The notes under the pieces were generated by a model, which saw only the letters and a program-made list of their open reading frames with translations, had not been told where the DNA came from and did no database searches. From Rhizobium sp. ZPR4 (GTDB lineage Bacteria > Pseudomonadota > Alphaproteobacteria > Rhizobiales > Rhizobiaceae), in contig NZ_CP157971.1 in NCBI RefSeq assembly GCF_040215725.1, positions 62,001 to 126,000 of the forward strand: 64,000 nucleotides of DNA, written 5' to 3'. A program made the position numbers and the translations under genes. Below are positions 18,801-27,185 of this stretch, piece by piece (position 1 is the first letter of the stretch; each line of letters begins with the position of its first letter).

Positions 18801-19099
18801 TTATCGAGCGCGCAAGACTTTCCATCAAGCCCGAACTGGCCGACGCGTTTGGCGATATCTTTGAAGACGTTGCTCCGCTGTTTCTGGCGGCAAAGGGCTG
18901 CAAAGGCGTGCGGTTCGAACGGTCGATCGAAGAGCCGGCCACCTACTATCTCGTGGTCGACTGGGAAACGCTTGAAGATCATATGGTGGTCTTCCGGGGT
19001 TCGGACGATTTCCAGAAGTGGCGGGCGGCCGCAGGTGGCTTCTTTGCCGCGCCGCCTCTGGTCGAGCATGTAAGTGTTACGAAAAGCGCGAGCGTGTAG
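18797..19099 (+). CDS. Antibiotic biosynthesis monooxygenase (ABM) fold protein
   Basis: A 100-residue protein of the dimeric alpha-beta barrel ABM family, seen from IIERARLSIKPELADAF, GCKGVRFERSIEEP, YYLVVDWETLEDH and FRGSDDFQKWRAA. It overlaps the cupin stop and ends the first catabolic operon. Members are cofactor-free monooxygenases, heme-degrading enzymes or muconolactone isomerase-like proteins; small ABM proteins also occur in sugar-acid operons without known activity. I infer an accessory role in the same pathway. Confidence 0.82.
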   Translation: MIIERARLSIKPELADAFGDIFEDVAPLFLAAKGCKGVRFERSIEEPATYYLVVDWETLEDHMVVFRGSDDFQKWRAAAGGFFAAPPLVEHVSVTKSASV

Positions 19100-19147
19100 G
19101 ACGTCTGTGAACCGGGATCCCAGGCTGGCAGGTCGATAAACAGGTAC

Positions 19148-19171
19148 CCGACCGCCGCGACCGGCGGTCGG
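19148..19171 (+). terminator. Hairpin after the first catabolic operon
   Basis: A perfect 10-bp inverted repeat (CCGACCGCCG) with loop CGAC, 48 bp after the ABM gene. It has no T tract. Its place between two units that each look complete suggests a transcription end or RNA-stabilising hairpin. Confidence 0.5.
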
Positions 19172-19199
19172 GGAGGGAAATGCCGCGCCGATCTGTCGC

Positions 19200-19324
19200 G
19201 GAATACGCACCAAAAAAACTTGAGTGTGGCTGCAGATTCAATATTGCATTTCAATCTATAAAAAGCCAATCTGTGCGCGTGATGACGACGACGGACATCC
19301 GCCGTCTCTAGGGAGATCAATTCA
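19200..19324 (+). promoter_or_regulatory. Probable promoter of the second catabolic operon
   Basis: An AT-rich stretch in an otherwise GC-rich region. It contains ATTGCATTTCAAT (19243-19255), whose ATTGCATTT is shared with the tam divergent promoter, followed by CTATAAAAAG, a possible -10 region. GGGAGATC precedes the ATG at 19325. A separate promoter here means the two operons could be controlled independently. Confidence 0.45.
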
Positions 19325-20419
19325 ATGAGAATCATGGTTACGCCGTGCGACGGCATCGGTCCGGAAATCACCGCTGCGACAATGGAAGTGCTCCAGGCGA
19401 CGGATAAGGCGTTCGGCCTGGACCTGACCTTTGACTACGAAGACACCGGTTTCACGAGCCTTGAGAAGTTCGGCACGACGCTGCGCGACGAGGTCATCGA
19501 GCGGGCTCGCGGTTATGACGGAATCATCCTTGGACCGCAGTCGCACATGGACTACCCGGCGCGCGACAAGGGTGGCGTCAATGTGTCGGCGGGCTTCCGC
19601 GTCAAGCTCGACCTCTACGCGAACGTTCGCCCGGCACGCTCGCGCTCGTTCCTGAACAATTCGAAGACGATGGACCTCGTGATCATGCGCGAGGCAACCG
19701 AAGGCTTTTACCCGGACCGCAACATGGTGGCGGGAACCGGCGAGTTCATGCCAACTGAAGATGTGGCGCTTTCGGTGCGCAAGATCACCGCAAAGGCCTG
19801 CGAACGCATCGCTCGCCAGGCATTCCTGCTCGCGATGAAGCGCGACAAGCGGGTGACTGCGGTTCACAAGGCCAACAATTTCATCCTGACCGACGGCCTG
19901 TTCATGAAGCAGGTGCGCAAGGTCGCTGAAGAGTTTCCGGAAGTGAAGCTCAACGATTTCATCATCGATGCCATGGCCGCGCATCTCGTTCGCGACCCCT
20001 CGCGCTTCGACGTGATCGTGACAACCAACTTCTATGCGGACATTCTGTCTGACCTCGCAAGCGAACTGTCTGGAAGTCTCGGCCTTGCCGGTTCCATTAA
20101 CGCCAATGCCGAGCTCGGCCTCGTGTGCGCCCAGGCGCAGCACGGCTCTGCACCCGACATCCAGAACCAGAACATCGCAAACCCGACCTCGCTCATCCTG
20201 TCGGCGGCGATGATGCTGAGCTGGCTCGGCGAACAGCGTGGCCTGCCGAACTTCGAAGCAGCCGGCGCCGAAATCGAGCGCGCTGTCGATGAGGTGCTGG
20301 CAAATCCGGCCAGCCGTACGCGTGACCTTGGCGGCAACGTCAACACCGATGCCTTCGGCTCGCTCGTGGCACAGGCAATCGGCACGGGCTCGACCGAAAG
20401 GAAGGTCGCTAACGCCTGA
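19325..20419 (+). CDS. Isocitrate/isopropylmalate dehydrogenase family protein (second copy)
   Basis: A 364-residue paralogue of the dehydrogenase at 15896, with the same landmarks: CDGIGPEITAATMEV, DLYANVRPARSRS, REATEGFYPDRNM, the catalytic Lys in VTAVHKANNFILTDG, TTNFYADILSDLASEL and AQHGSAPDIQNQNIANP. The substrate loop differs: REATEG instead of RENTEG, and DYPARDKGGVNVSAGFRVKL. The two may therefore handle different stereoisomers or successive intermediates. It opens the second operon, ahead of an ABC importer. Confidence 0.88.
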   Translation: MRIMVTPCDGIGPEITAATMEVLQATDKAFGLDLTFDYEDTGFTSLEKFGTTLRDEVIERARGYDGIILGPQSHMDYPARDKGGVNVSAGFRVKLDLYANVRPARSRSFLNNSKTMDLVIMREATEGFYPDRNMVAGTGEFMPTEDVALSVRKITAKACERIARQAFLLAMKRDKRVTAVHKANNFILTDGLFMKQVRKVAEEFPEVKLNDFIIDAMAAHLVRDPSRFDVIVTTNFYADILSDLASELSGSLGLAGSINANAELGLVCAQAQHGSAPDIQNQNIANPTSLILSAAMMLSWLGEQRGLPNFEAAGAEIERAVDEVLANPASRTRDLGGNVNTDAFGSLVAQAIGTGSTERKVANA

Positions 20420-20456
20420 TCTGGTTTTCTGGCTGATTGAAGCCAATCAAAGGTTC

Positions 20457-20477
20457 GGGGGCGCGTTGTGCGCCCTC
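20457..20477 (+). other. Intercistronic hairpin
   Basis: GGGGGCGC pairs with GCGCCCTC (7 of 8 pairs, loop GTTGT) between the dehydrogenase and binding-protein genes. Such hairpins often mark mRNA processing that sets unequal expression within ABC operons. Confidence 0.4.
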
Positions 20478-20521
20478 GGAGTTATCGCCCGGAGGAGACT
20501 GGGCATTTTGGGAGAAGAGAC

Positions 20522-21619
20522 ATGAATTCGTATATTTCCTCGAAAGGACTTGCGGCCGCCGCCGTGCTGTCGCTCATGACGTCTGTCGCTTTCGCGCAGG
20601 AGGTCCCGGCAGGATATCCCGCAGACTACGCCTCCATCATCGATGCCGCCAAGAAGGAAGGAACAGTATCCGTATACACGTCGACGGATGCCGCCCAATC
20701 TCAGAAGCTGCAGGACGCTTTCACCAAGAAGTACGGAATTAAGATCGCTTATAACGATCTGGGTACCAATGGCGCCTACAACCAGGTGATTTCGGAAGCG
20801 GCTGCTGGCCAGACTACCGCCGACGTCGTCTGGAGTTCGGCGATGGACCTGCAGATGACGCTTGTCCAGGATGGCTACGCCGACGAATACAAGTCGCCTG
20901 AAGCAGGTAAGCTGCCTGCCTGGGCCGACTACAAGAACACCCTCTATGCCACGACGGTTGAGCCAATCGGTGTCATCTACAACACCAAGGCGCTGACCGA
21001 GGATAAGCTTCCAAAAACCTATGCCGACATGATTACCTTCCTGAAGGACAATAAGTCGACGCTTCAGGGCAAGGTCGCGACGTTCGATCCTGAAAAGAGC
21101 GGTTCGGGCTTCCTGCATCACTCCAACGATGCACGCAATCGTAAGGATTTCTGGGACCTCGCCAAGGCCATGGGTGACGATGGCGCCAAGATCTATTCGA
21201 GCTCCGGCGGCATGAAGGAAACCGTGGTTTCCGGCGAGAACGTCATCGCGATCAACATCATTGGCTCCTACGCACTTCAATGGGTCAAGGAAAGCCCGAA
21301 TCTCGGCGTGCATTTCGCGACCGATTATACCCCGGCTTTCTCGCGCCTTGCGATGAAGACCAAGGATGCACCGCATCCGAATGCCGCCAAGCTTCTGATC
21401 GACTTCATGCTGTCGTCGGAAGGCCAGTCGCTGCTTGCCGAGAGCGGTCTGCCGTCCGTGCGCGAGGACGTTACCGCCGGCCTCAACATCAAGACGCTGA
21501 ACGAACGCGTCGGCGGTGGATTGAAGCCGATCGCTGTCGACGAAGGTGTCTTGGAATACATGGACCAGATGAAGCGCGTGCAGTTCCTCAACGATTGGAA
21601 AGCCGCCCTCGGCCGCTGA
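20522..21619 (+). CDS. ABC transporter periplasmic binding protein (iron(III)/AfuA-like family 1)
   Basis: The receptor of a periplasmic ABC importer. The 365 residues begin with a clear signal peptide cut after SVAFA (about residue 25), followed by GTVSVYTSTDAAQSQKLQDAF, the lobe opening typical of the AfuA/FbpA-like family. Members bind Fe3+ but also phosphonates, sugar phosphates, thiamine and organic acids. No iron-binding Tyr pair is obvious, and the surroundings suggest an organic acid. The ATG at 20522 is preceded by GGAGAAG. It forms one system with the next two genes. Confidence 0.88.
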   Translation: MNSYISSKGLAAAAVLSLMTSVAFAQEVPAGYPADYASIIDAAKKEGTVSVYTSTDAAQSQKLQDAFTKKYGIKIAYNDLGTNGAYNQVISEAAAGQTTADVVWSSAMDLQMTLVQDGYADEYKSPEAGKLPAWADYKNTLYATTVEPIGVIYNTKALTEDKLPKTYADMITFLKDNKSTLQGKVATFDPEKSGSGFLHHSNDARNRKDFWDLAKAMGDDGAKIYSSSGGMKETVVSGENVIAINIIGSYALQWVKESPNLGVHFATDYTPAFSRLAMKTKDAPHPNAAKLLIDFMLSSEGQSLLAESGLPSVREDVTAGLNIKTLNERVGGGLKPIAVDEGVLEYMDQMKRVQFLNDWKAALGR

Positions 21620-21629
21620 GGTCTAACGC

Positions 21630-21655
21630 CTGCGGCGCGTATAATCGCGCCGCAG
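21630..21655 (+). other. Hairpin after the binding-protein gene
   Basis: A perfect 10-bp stem (CTGCGGCGCG) with loop TATAAT, 10 bp after the stop of the binding-protein gene and before the permease. This is the classic place for a stem that protects the binding-protein mRNA or partly ends transcription, so that receptor exceeds membrane components. Confidence 0.6.
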
Positions 21656-21681
21656 CTCCTCTTCTCTAGTGTGAGGCAGAT

Positions 21682-23442
21682 ATGTCTACCCATGTGCAGG
21701 CACCGGCAGCACTTCCCCTGTCAAAGGAAGCGGCCGAAAAGAAATATCCGGCAAGAATGCCGAGACATGGCAACGCCAACCTCTACCGCAACATCGTCAT
21801 CGGACTATTGGCGATCGCGGTTCTGGCTCCCGTCGGTCTCATCATCTATCAGAGCTTTCTGTCGGCTCCGTTCTTCAGCAAGAGAGCGCAGTTCGGCTTC
21901 GACGCCTACAGGTATGTTTTTACCGACAAGGCGTTCTACAAGGCGCTCGGCACCACGGCGATTTTCTCGTTCGGCATGGTGGCGATTGCCGTGCCGCTCG
22001 GCGGCCTTCTGGCGTTCCTGATCACCAGAACCGACATCAAAGGCAAGCGTCTCCTCGAGATCCTCGTGCTCGTGCCGATGTTCATTTCGTCGATCGTGCT
22101 GGCCTTCGGCTACACCGTTTCCGTCGGTCCGACTGGTTTCGTGTCGCTGTTCATCCGCGATATCGTCGGCATCGTGCCCTGGAACATCTATTCGCTGCCA
22201 GGCATGATCCTGATCGCCGGCCTCAGCCACGTCCCGCATGTCTATCTCTATGTGTCGTCTGCCATGCGCAATCTGCCGTCCGACCTTGAGGAGGCGGCTC
22301 GCACGACCGGCGCGTCGATCTGGCAGGTCTCACGAGACGTTACCTTGCCGATGGTTTTGCCCGCTTTGATCTTCGCGGCTTCGCTCAACATCCTGCTTGG
22401 ATTCGAGACCTTCGGTATTCCGCTGGTGCTCGGCGACCCGAACGGCATCATGGTTTTGACCACCTACATCTACAAGCTGACGACACTCTTCGGCACGCCC
22501 ACCTACCAGCTCATGGCCGTCGTCGCCGTCGTCTTGATCCTCATCACGCTCCCGCTCGTGGCCGCGCAGCGCAGGCTCCTTCGCAACGCCAAGAAATACG
22601 CTGCCATGGGCGGCAAGGGCGCCCGCGTTTCGACGCTGAAGCTCGGCACCAGCGGCCAGGTCATCGCGCTTTCGATCATTGGATTTTGGCTCTTCGTGTC
22701 GGTCGTGCTTCCAATCGGCGGGATCACTGTGCGCGCATTTGTCGACGCGTGGGGTGAGGGGGTAAACCTCTGGGATCAGCTTACCTTCGCCAACTTCGAC
22801 CGAATGCTCGATGTCCCGAGCCTGTCGCGCGGCATTGTCAACACGGTTATTCTCTCCGTCTTCGGTGGCGCGGCAGCTGTCGCCATCTATCTGGCGGTTG
22901 GTCTTGCCGGCCATCGGAACTGGGGCCTTTCGAACACGGTGCTGGACTATATCGTGCTCCTGCCCCGCGCCCTGCCGGGACTGGTCATCGGCCTTGCCTT
23001 CTTCTGGGTGTTCCTGTTCGTTCCGCTTCTGACGCCGCTTCGGCCGACACTCGTCAGCCTGTTCGTCGCCTATGTCGTCGTCGGTCTTTCCTACGGGCTC
23101 CGGCTCCTGCAGGGCACGCTGATCCAGGTTGCCCCTGAGCTTGAAGAGTCCGCCCGCACGACAGGTGCGACGATTGGCCGGACGTGGAAGGATGTGGTCA
23201 TACCGATCGTGCGTCCGGGTCTTGCCGGTGCCTGGGCACTGATCATGATCATCTTCCTTCGCGAATACGCGACGGGTGTCTATCTCATGGGCGCGGGGAC
23301 CGAAGTCATTGGCTCCCTCATGGTCTCGCTTTTGCAGACCGGAGCAATGAATACCATTGCCGCACTTTCTCTCATCAGCATCGTCCTGACAGGTGCGGGC
23401 CTAGCGCTTGCCCTTCGACTTGGAGCTAAAATCCATGACTGA
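21682..23442 (+). CDS. ABC transporter permease, two fused membrane domains
   Basis: A 586-residue inner-membrane protein in which two permease halves are joined, as in AfuB/FbpB-type systems, with about 12 hydrophobic segments. Each half has its ATPase-coupling EAA loop: LEEAARTTGASIWQVSRDV in the first and LEESARTTGATIGRTWKDV in the second. The last 8 bp overlap the start of the ATPase gene. It imports whatever the upstream receptor binds. Confidence 0.92.
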   Translation: MSTHVQAPAALPLSKEAAEKKYPARMPRHGNANLYRNIVIGLLAIAVLAPVGLIIYQSFLSAPFFSKRAQFGFDAYRYVFTDKAFYKALGTTAIFSFGMVAIAVPLGGLLAFLITRTDIKGKRLLEILVLVPMFISSIVLAFGYTVSVGPTGFVSLFIRDIVGIVPWNIYSLPGMILIAGLSHVPHVYLYVSSAMRNLPSDLEEAARTTGASIWQVSRDVTLPMVLPALIFAASLNILLGFETFGIPLVLGDPNGIMVLTTYIYKLTTLFGTPTYQLMAVVAVVLILITLPLVAAQRRLLRNAKKYAAMGGKGARVSTLKLGTSGQVIALSIIGFWLFVSVVLPIGGITVRAFVDAWGEGVNLWDQLTFANFDRMLDVPSLSRGIVNTVILSVFGGAAAVAIYLAVGLAGHRNWGLSNTVLDYIVLLPRALPGLVIGLAFFWVFLFVPLLTPLRPTLVSLFVAYVVVGLSYGLRLLQGTLIQVAPELEESARTTGATIGRTWKDVVIPIVRPGLAGAWALIMIIFLREYATGVYLMGAGTEVIGSLMVSLLQTGAMNTIAALSLISIVLTGAGLALALRLGAKIHD

Positions 23443-24511
23443 ACTTGTTGTCAATAATGTCCAGAAATGGCTCGGTGGCCTGCAGATCCTAAAGGGCGCC
23501 TCGTTTACCGCGCACAAGGGAAGCATCGTCGCCCTACTCGGCGCATCCGGTAGCGGCAAGACCACCTTGCTGCGCTGCATCGCGGGACTGGAACAGCCAG
23601 AAATCGGTACGATCGTCATCGGCGGCAAGACCGTACTCGATGGCGAAAAGAAGCTCGCGCTGCCACCGGAACAGCGCAATATCGGCCTGGTGTTCCAAAG
23701 CTACGCGCTCTGGCCGCACCGGACCGTCAAGGAAAACGTCGGCTACGGGTTGAAGCTGCGCGGTGTCGACGCAGCCGATATCGGCAAGCGGGTCCAGGCA
23801 ATCCTCGACCGGATGGGTCTTGGTCATCTCGCCGATCGGTTTCCCTCCCAGCTTTCTGGCGGCCAGCAGCAGCGCGTCGCCATCTGCCGCGCGCTGGTCT
23901 ACGAGCCACGCGTTCTCCTCCTCGATGAACCCTTGTCGAACCTTGACGCAAAGCTTCGCGAAGAGGCTCGCTATTGGATCCGCAAGCTGATCCTCGATCT
24001 GGAAATCTGCGCCATTCTCGTTACGCATGACCAGAGTGAGGCACTGGCGGCGGCCGACAATATTCTCCTGCTGCAGGACGGTCGCATCGTCCAGCAAGGC
24101 GGACCACAGGAGATCTACTCCAACCCGAACAGCTTCTATTCGGCCGACTTTCTTGGCGCCAACAACATCGTCAAGGCCAAGGTCCAGACCGTCGACGGCA
24201 AGGTTGCGGTAATCGGCGGGCAGGGCTGGTCGCTGAACGGAACTGTCCGGGAAGGTGCGGGGCTCGGCCAGGCACAGGATGCGCGCGCCGTCATCCGCGT
24301 CGAGCAGATCAAGGTGACCGACACACCGTCGGCCGACGGTATCGAGATGGATCTCGACGACAGCATCTATCTCGGCGATCGCTGGGAATATCGCCTTCGT
24401 CGCGGTGACTTCGTCGCCAAGGCGCACGGCACCAAGCAGATGGCTTCCGGGAAAGTCTGGGCTCAGATCCCGCCTGAAAGCGTGTGGGTGTTTTCCGGCG
24501 CGCAAAAGTAA
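23435..24511 (+). CDS. ABC transporter ATP-binding protein (FbpC/PotA-like)
   Basis: The 358-residue ATPase of the importer. It has Walker A GASGSGKTTLLRC, the Q-loop FQSYALWPHRT, the signature LSGGQQQRVAICRAL, Walker B VLLLDEPLSNLDA, the switch His in LVTHDQSEAL, and a C-terminal TOBE-like domain of about 120 residues. The ATG at 23435 is preceded by GGAGC and overlaps the permease stop; the longer frame from 23408 would run inside the permease gene without a ribosome site. Confidence 0.93.
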   Translation: MTELVVNNVQKWLGGLQILKGASFTAHKGSIVALLGASGSGKTTLLRCIAGLEQPEIGTIVIGGKTVLDGEKKLALPPEQRNIGLVFQSYALWPHRTVKENVGYGLKLRGVDAADIGKRVQAILDRMGLGHLADRFPSQLSGGQQQRVAICRALVYEPRVLLLDEPLSNLDAKLREEARYWIRKLILDLEICAILVTHDQSEALAAADNILLLQDGRIVQQGGPQEIYSNPNSFYSADFLGANNIVKAKVQTVDGKVAVIGGQGWSLNGTVREGAGLGQAQDARAVIRVEQIKVTDTPSADGIEMDLDDSIYLGDRWEYRLRRGDFVAKAHGTKQMASGKVWAQIPPESVWVFSGAQK

Positions 24512-24519
24512 CGGCGAAA

Positions 24520-24557
24520 GGCGGCCGCCTGTCCTCCCGGGCGGCCGCCAATTTTTG
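24520..24557 (+). terminator. Rho-independent terminator inside the second operon
   Basis: GGCGGCCGCC occurs twice (24520-24529 and 24540-24549); as this word is its own reverse complement, it forms a 10-bp GC stem with loop TGTCCTCCCG, followed by AATTTTT. It lies 8 bp after the ATPase stop and 20 bp before the next start, so the enzyme genes downstream may be expressed at a lower level than the importer or from another promoter. Confidence 0.8.
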
Positions 24558-24576
24558 ACATACGACAGGATCTGAT

Positions 24577-25236
24577 ATGGCCACCGCCCCGCGCATCGCC
24601 CTTATCCACGCGACCTCCATCGCCATCGACCCCATCAAGGCTTCCTTCGAGAAGGGCTGGCCTGAAGCACAAACGATCAACATCCTCGAAGACAGTCTCT
24701 CGCCCGATCGCGCCGATGTGCCGTCTATCACCGATGAACTTGCGAACAGGATCCTGTTGCTCGCCGAATACGCTATCAAGTCACGCAGCGATGCGATCCT
24801 CTTTACCTGCTCGTCGTTCGGATCGGCAATCGAGGCGGCGGCGGCCCAATTGCCGGTTCCTGTTCTGAAACCGAATGAGGCGATGTTCGAGGCCGCGATC
24901 GACCAGGGCGGCCGCACCGCGATGCTCTACACCTTCCCGCCGGCCAAGGGCAGCATGGAGGTCGAGTTTCATGAGGAGGCGGCACGCAAGAACCCGTCGG
25001 CCACAATCGAGAGCTTTCTTGTCGATGGCGCCATCGACGCGGTCCGCAACGGCGACATCGAAACTCACAATCGCCTGGTCTCGGAGGCAGCAAGCGCTCT
25101 GACCGGCTACGACGCGATCATGCTGGCGCACTTTTCCACCGCACGCGCCATCGAGCGGGTTCGCACGGTGACCGCGACACCGGTATTTAGCAGTCCCGAC
25201 GCCGCGGTTGCCAAACTGCGCAACCTGCTCGCCTGA
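24577..25236 (+). CDS. Asp/Glu racemase-fold protein lacking the second catalytic Cys
   Basis: A 219-residue member of the Asp/Glu/hydantoin racemase superfamily, which also includes maleate isomerase and arylmalonate decarboxylase. The first Cys region is present (LFTCSSFGSAIEAA, Cys78). The second, normally a Cys in a GCT-like motif, reads MLAHFSTARA (residues 182-190) with no Cys. A two-base racemase mechanism is therefore unlikely; a one-Cys isomerase or decarboxylase, or a non-racemase role, is more plausible. It follows the terminator after the ABC genes and precedes otnK by 26 bp. Confidence 0.8.
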   Translation: MATAPRIALIHATSIAIDPIKASFEKGWPEAQTINILEDSLSPDRADVPSITDELANRILLLAEYAIKSRSDAILFTCSSFGSAIEAAAAQLPVPVLKPNEAMFEAAIDQGGRTAMLYTFPPAKGSMEVEFHEEAARKNPSATIESFLVDGAIDAVRNGDIETHNRLVSEAASALTGYDAIMLAHFSTARAIERVRTVTATPVFSSPDAAVAKLRNLLA

Positions 25237-25262
25237 CAATTCAAAGACTGGGAGGACGGAGC

Positions 25263-26531
25263 ATGCTTCTGGGCGTGATCGCAGACGATTTTACCGGGGC
25301 GAGCGACATCGCCAATACGATCGCCAAGGGTATCGCACCGGAAGGCGGGCTGAGAACGGCGCAGTTTCTGGGTGTTCCAGCCGATCCGGCGCCAGCTGGC
25401 ATAGAAGCCGGCGTGATTTCCCTGAAGACACGTTCGATAGCGCCGGCCGAAGCGGTACGGCAATCGCTCCTGGCGCTCGAATGGCTTCTCGAGCAGGGCT
25501 GCCAGCAGATCGTCTTCAAATATTGCTCGACATTCGATTCGACCCGCGAGGGCAATATCGGTCCTGTCGCAGAAGCGCTTGCAGAGCGCCTCGGCGTCAA
25601 AGGTGTTATCGTATGCCCGGCGTTTCCCGGTGCGGGCCGGACAATCTATATGGGGCATCTTTTCGTGCAGGATCGGCTCTTAAGCGAATCCGGCATGCAG
25701 AACCATCCGCTGACGCCGATGTCCGACCCCGATATCCGTCGCTGGCTCGGATATCAGACGAAAGGCGCGGTCGGCATCATCAAGCACGGCGTCGTCGGGC
25801 AAGGTGAACGTGCAATCCGCGCGGCACTCGATGCCGCAACCGACGGTCTGGTGGTCGTCGACGCGATCTCGGATGAAGACCTGATCGCGATCGGAAGTGC
25901 CGCGGCCGGTGATCGGCTGCTGACCGGAGGCTCAGGCATCGCGATCGGTCTGTCACGCAATTTCATCCGGCGCGGCCTCGCCTCCGGCACCACTGCCCAG
26001 GCTGTCGGTCTGGCCGGCCCCGAAGCGATCCTTGCCGGCAGTTGCTCGGGCGCAACCAGAGGCCAGATCGATATACATAAGTCGGAACATCCAACCCTTG
26101 AGATCGATGTCGACCGGGTGATGGCAGGCGAGACGAACGCAGAAACAATTGTCGAGTTCATGCTGCGCAACAGGGGCAAGGCGCCCTTGGCCTATTCGTC
26201 CTCCACGCCCGAGGGCGTCCGGCAGTCACAGGCCCAGTATGGTCGCGAGGCGGTCGCCGACAAGCTCGATCGACTGTTTGCAGACACGGCAAAGCGCCTC
26301 GTCGCGGAAGGCGTCACGCGCCTTGTCGTTGCCGGCGGCGAGACGTCGGGCGCCGTGGTCTCGGCGCTTGATCTCGGGGCGCTCTCGATCGGGCAGGAAA
26401 TCGATCCCGGTGTTCCGGTTCTGGTCTCGCATGGCGATCGGCCGGTGGCTCTTGCCCTGAAATCCGGAAATTTCGGCGCGCCCGATTTCTTCACCAAGGC
26501 TTTGCAGAGGATGGCAGCGCATGGACACTGA
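25263..26531 (+). CDS. otnK: 3-oxo-tetronate kinase (four-carbon acid sugar kinase)
   Basis: A kinase of the DUF1537 family that phosphorylates 3-oxo-tetronates at O4. At 422 residues it has the usual length, with the N-terminal acid-sugar domain (GVIADDFTGASDIANTIAKG, KYCSTFDSTREGNIG) and the C-terminal nucleotide domain (LVVAGGETSGAVVSAL). GGGAGGACGG precedes the ATG. It overlaps otnC by 11 bp, the arrangement known from L-threonate and D-erythronate clusters. The LtnD/DenD dehydrogenase and OtnI isomerase that usually accompany the pair are absent here. Confidence 0.88.
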   Translation: MLLGVIADDFTGASDIANTIAKGIAPEGGLRTAQFLGVPADPAPAGIEAGVISLKTRSIAPAEAVRQSLLALEWLLEQGCQQIVFKYCSTFDSTREGNIGPVAEALAERLGVKGVIVCPAFPGAGRTIYMGHLFVQDRLLSESGMQNHPLTPMSDPDIRRWLGYQTKGAVGIIKHGVVGQGERAIRAALDAATDGLVVVDAISDEDLIAIGSAAAGDRLLTGGSGIAIGLSRNFIRRGLASGTTAQAVGLAGPEAILAGSCSGATRGQIDIHKSEHPTLEIDVDRVMAGETNAETIVEFMLRNRGKAPLAYSSSTPEGVRQSQAQYGREAVADKLDRLFADTAKRLVAEGVTRLVVAGGETSGAVVSALDLGALSIGQEIDPGVPVLVSHGDRPVALALKSGNFGAPDFFTKALQRMAAHGH

Positions 26532-27159
26532 AAACAAGGTCCGCGAAGATATCGTGCGCCTGTCGCGGTCGCTGTTTGAGCGCGGATTTTCCGTCGGCTC
26601 GGCCGGAAATATCAGTGCGGCCGTCGAAGACGGCGTTCTGATGACGCCGACAAACTCATGCCTGGGATTTCTCGACCCGGCGCGCATCAGCAAGATCAGC
26701 ACGGACGGACGCCATCTTTCGGGCGACAAGCCATCCAAGGAGATCTTCCTCCACAAGGCCTTTTATGACACGCGCAAGCAAGCCGGAGCCGTCGTCCACC
26801 TTCATTCGACCTTCGCAACCGCGCTCTCTTGCATGACGGACGTCGACCCTGACGACTGCGTACCGCCGCTGACACCCTACGTCGTCATGCGGGTCGGACA
26901 AGTCAAACTCGTGCCCTATGTCGCGCCTGGCGATCCGCGGGCAGGCGATCTCATCCGGGCGCTTGAAGGCCGCTATGCCGCGGTACTTCTGGCCAATCAC
27001 GGACCAGTCGTGACGGGCAAGGACATCCATTCCGCAGTTTATGCCTCCGAAGAACTGGAAGAGACGGCGAAGTTGCTGGTCACTTTGCGTGGCACGCCAA
27101 CCCGCATGCTCTCGCAGGACAACGTCACGGAGCTTCGCACGCTGTTCGGCGGTGGCTAG
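26521..27159 (+). CDS. otnC: 3-oxo-tetronate 4-phosphate decarboxylase (class II aldolase family)
   Basis: Decarboxylates 3-oxo-tetronate 4-phosphate to dihydroxyacetone phosphate, which enters glycolysis. The 212 residues show the class II aldolase fold: GFSVGSAGNISA, the catalytic Glu in SKEIFLHKAFYDT, the zinc ligands in VHLHSTFATA and the third His in LLANHGPVV. The overlap with otnK indicates coupled translation. It places DHAP as one end product of the pathway in this island. Confidence 0.88.
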   Translation: MDTENKVREDIVRLSRSLFERGFSVGSAGNISAAVEDGVLMTPTNSCLGFLDPARISKISTDGRHLSGDKPSKEIFLHKAFYDTRKQAGAVVHLHSTFATALSCMTDVDPDDCVPPLTPYVVMRVGQVKLVPYVAPGDPRAGDLIRALEGRYAAVLLANHGPVVTGKDIHSAVYASEELEETAKLLVTLRGTPTRMLSQDNVTELRTLFGGG

Positions 27160-27185
27160 GGCCTTGCTCGGATGGGGAGGACATT

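Noticed and set aside
19322..20446. 374-codon minus frame opposite the second dehydrogenase
   Set aside because: Antisense shadow; the plus strand carries a full isocitrate/isopropylmalate-type enzyme.
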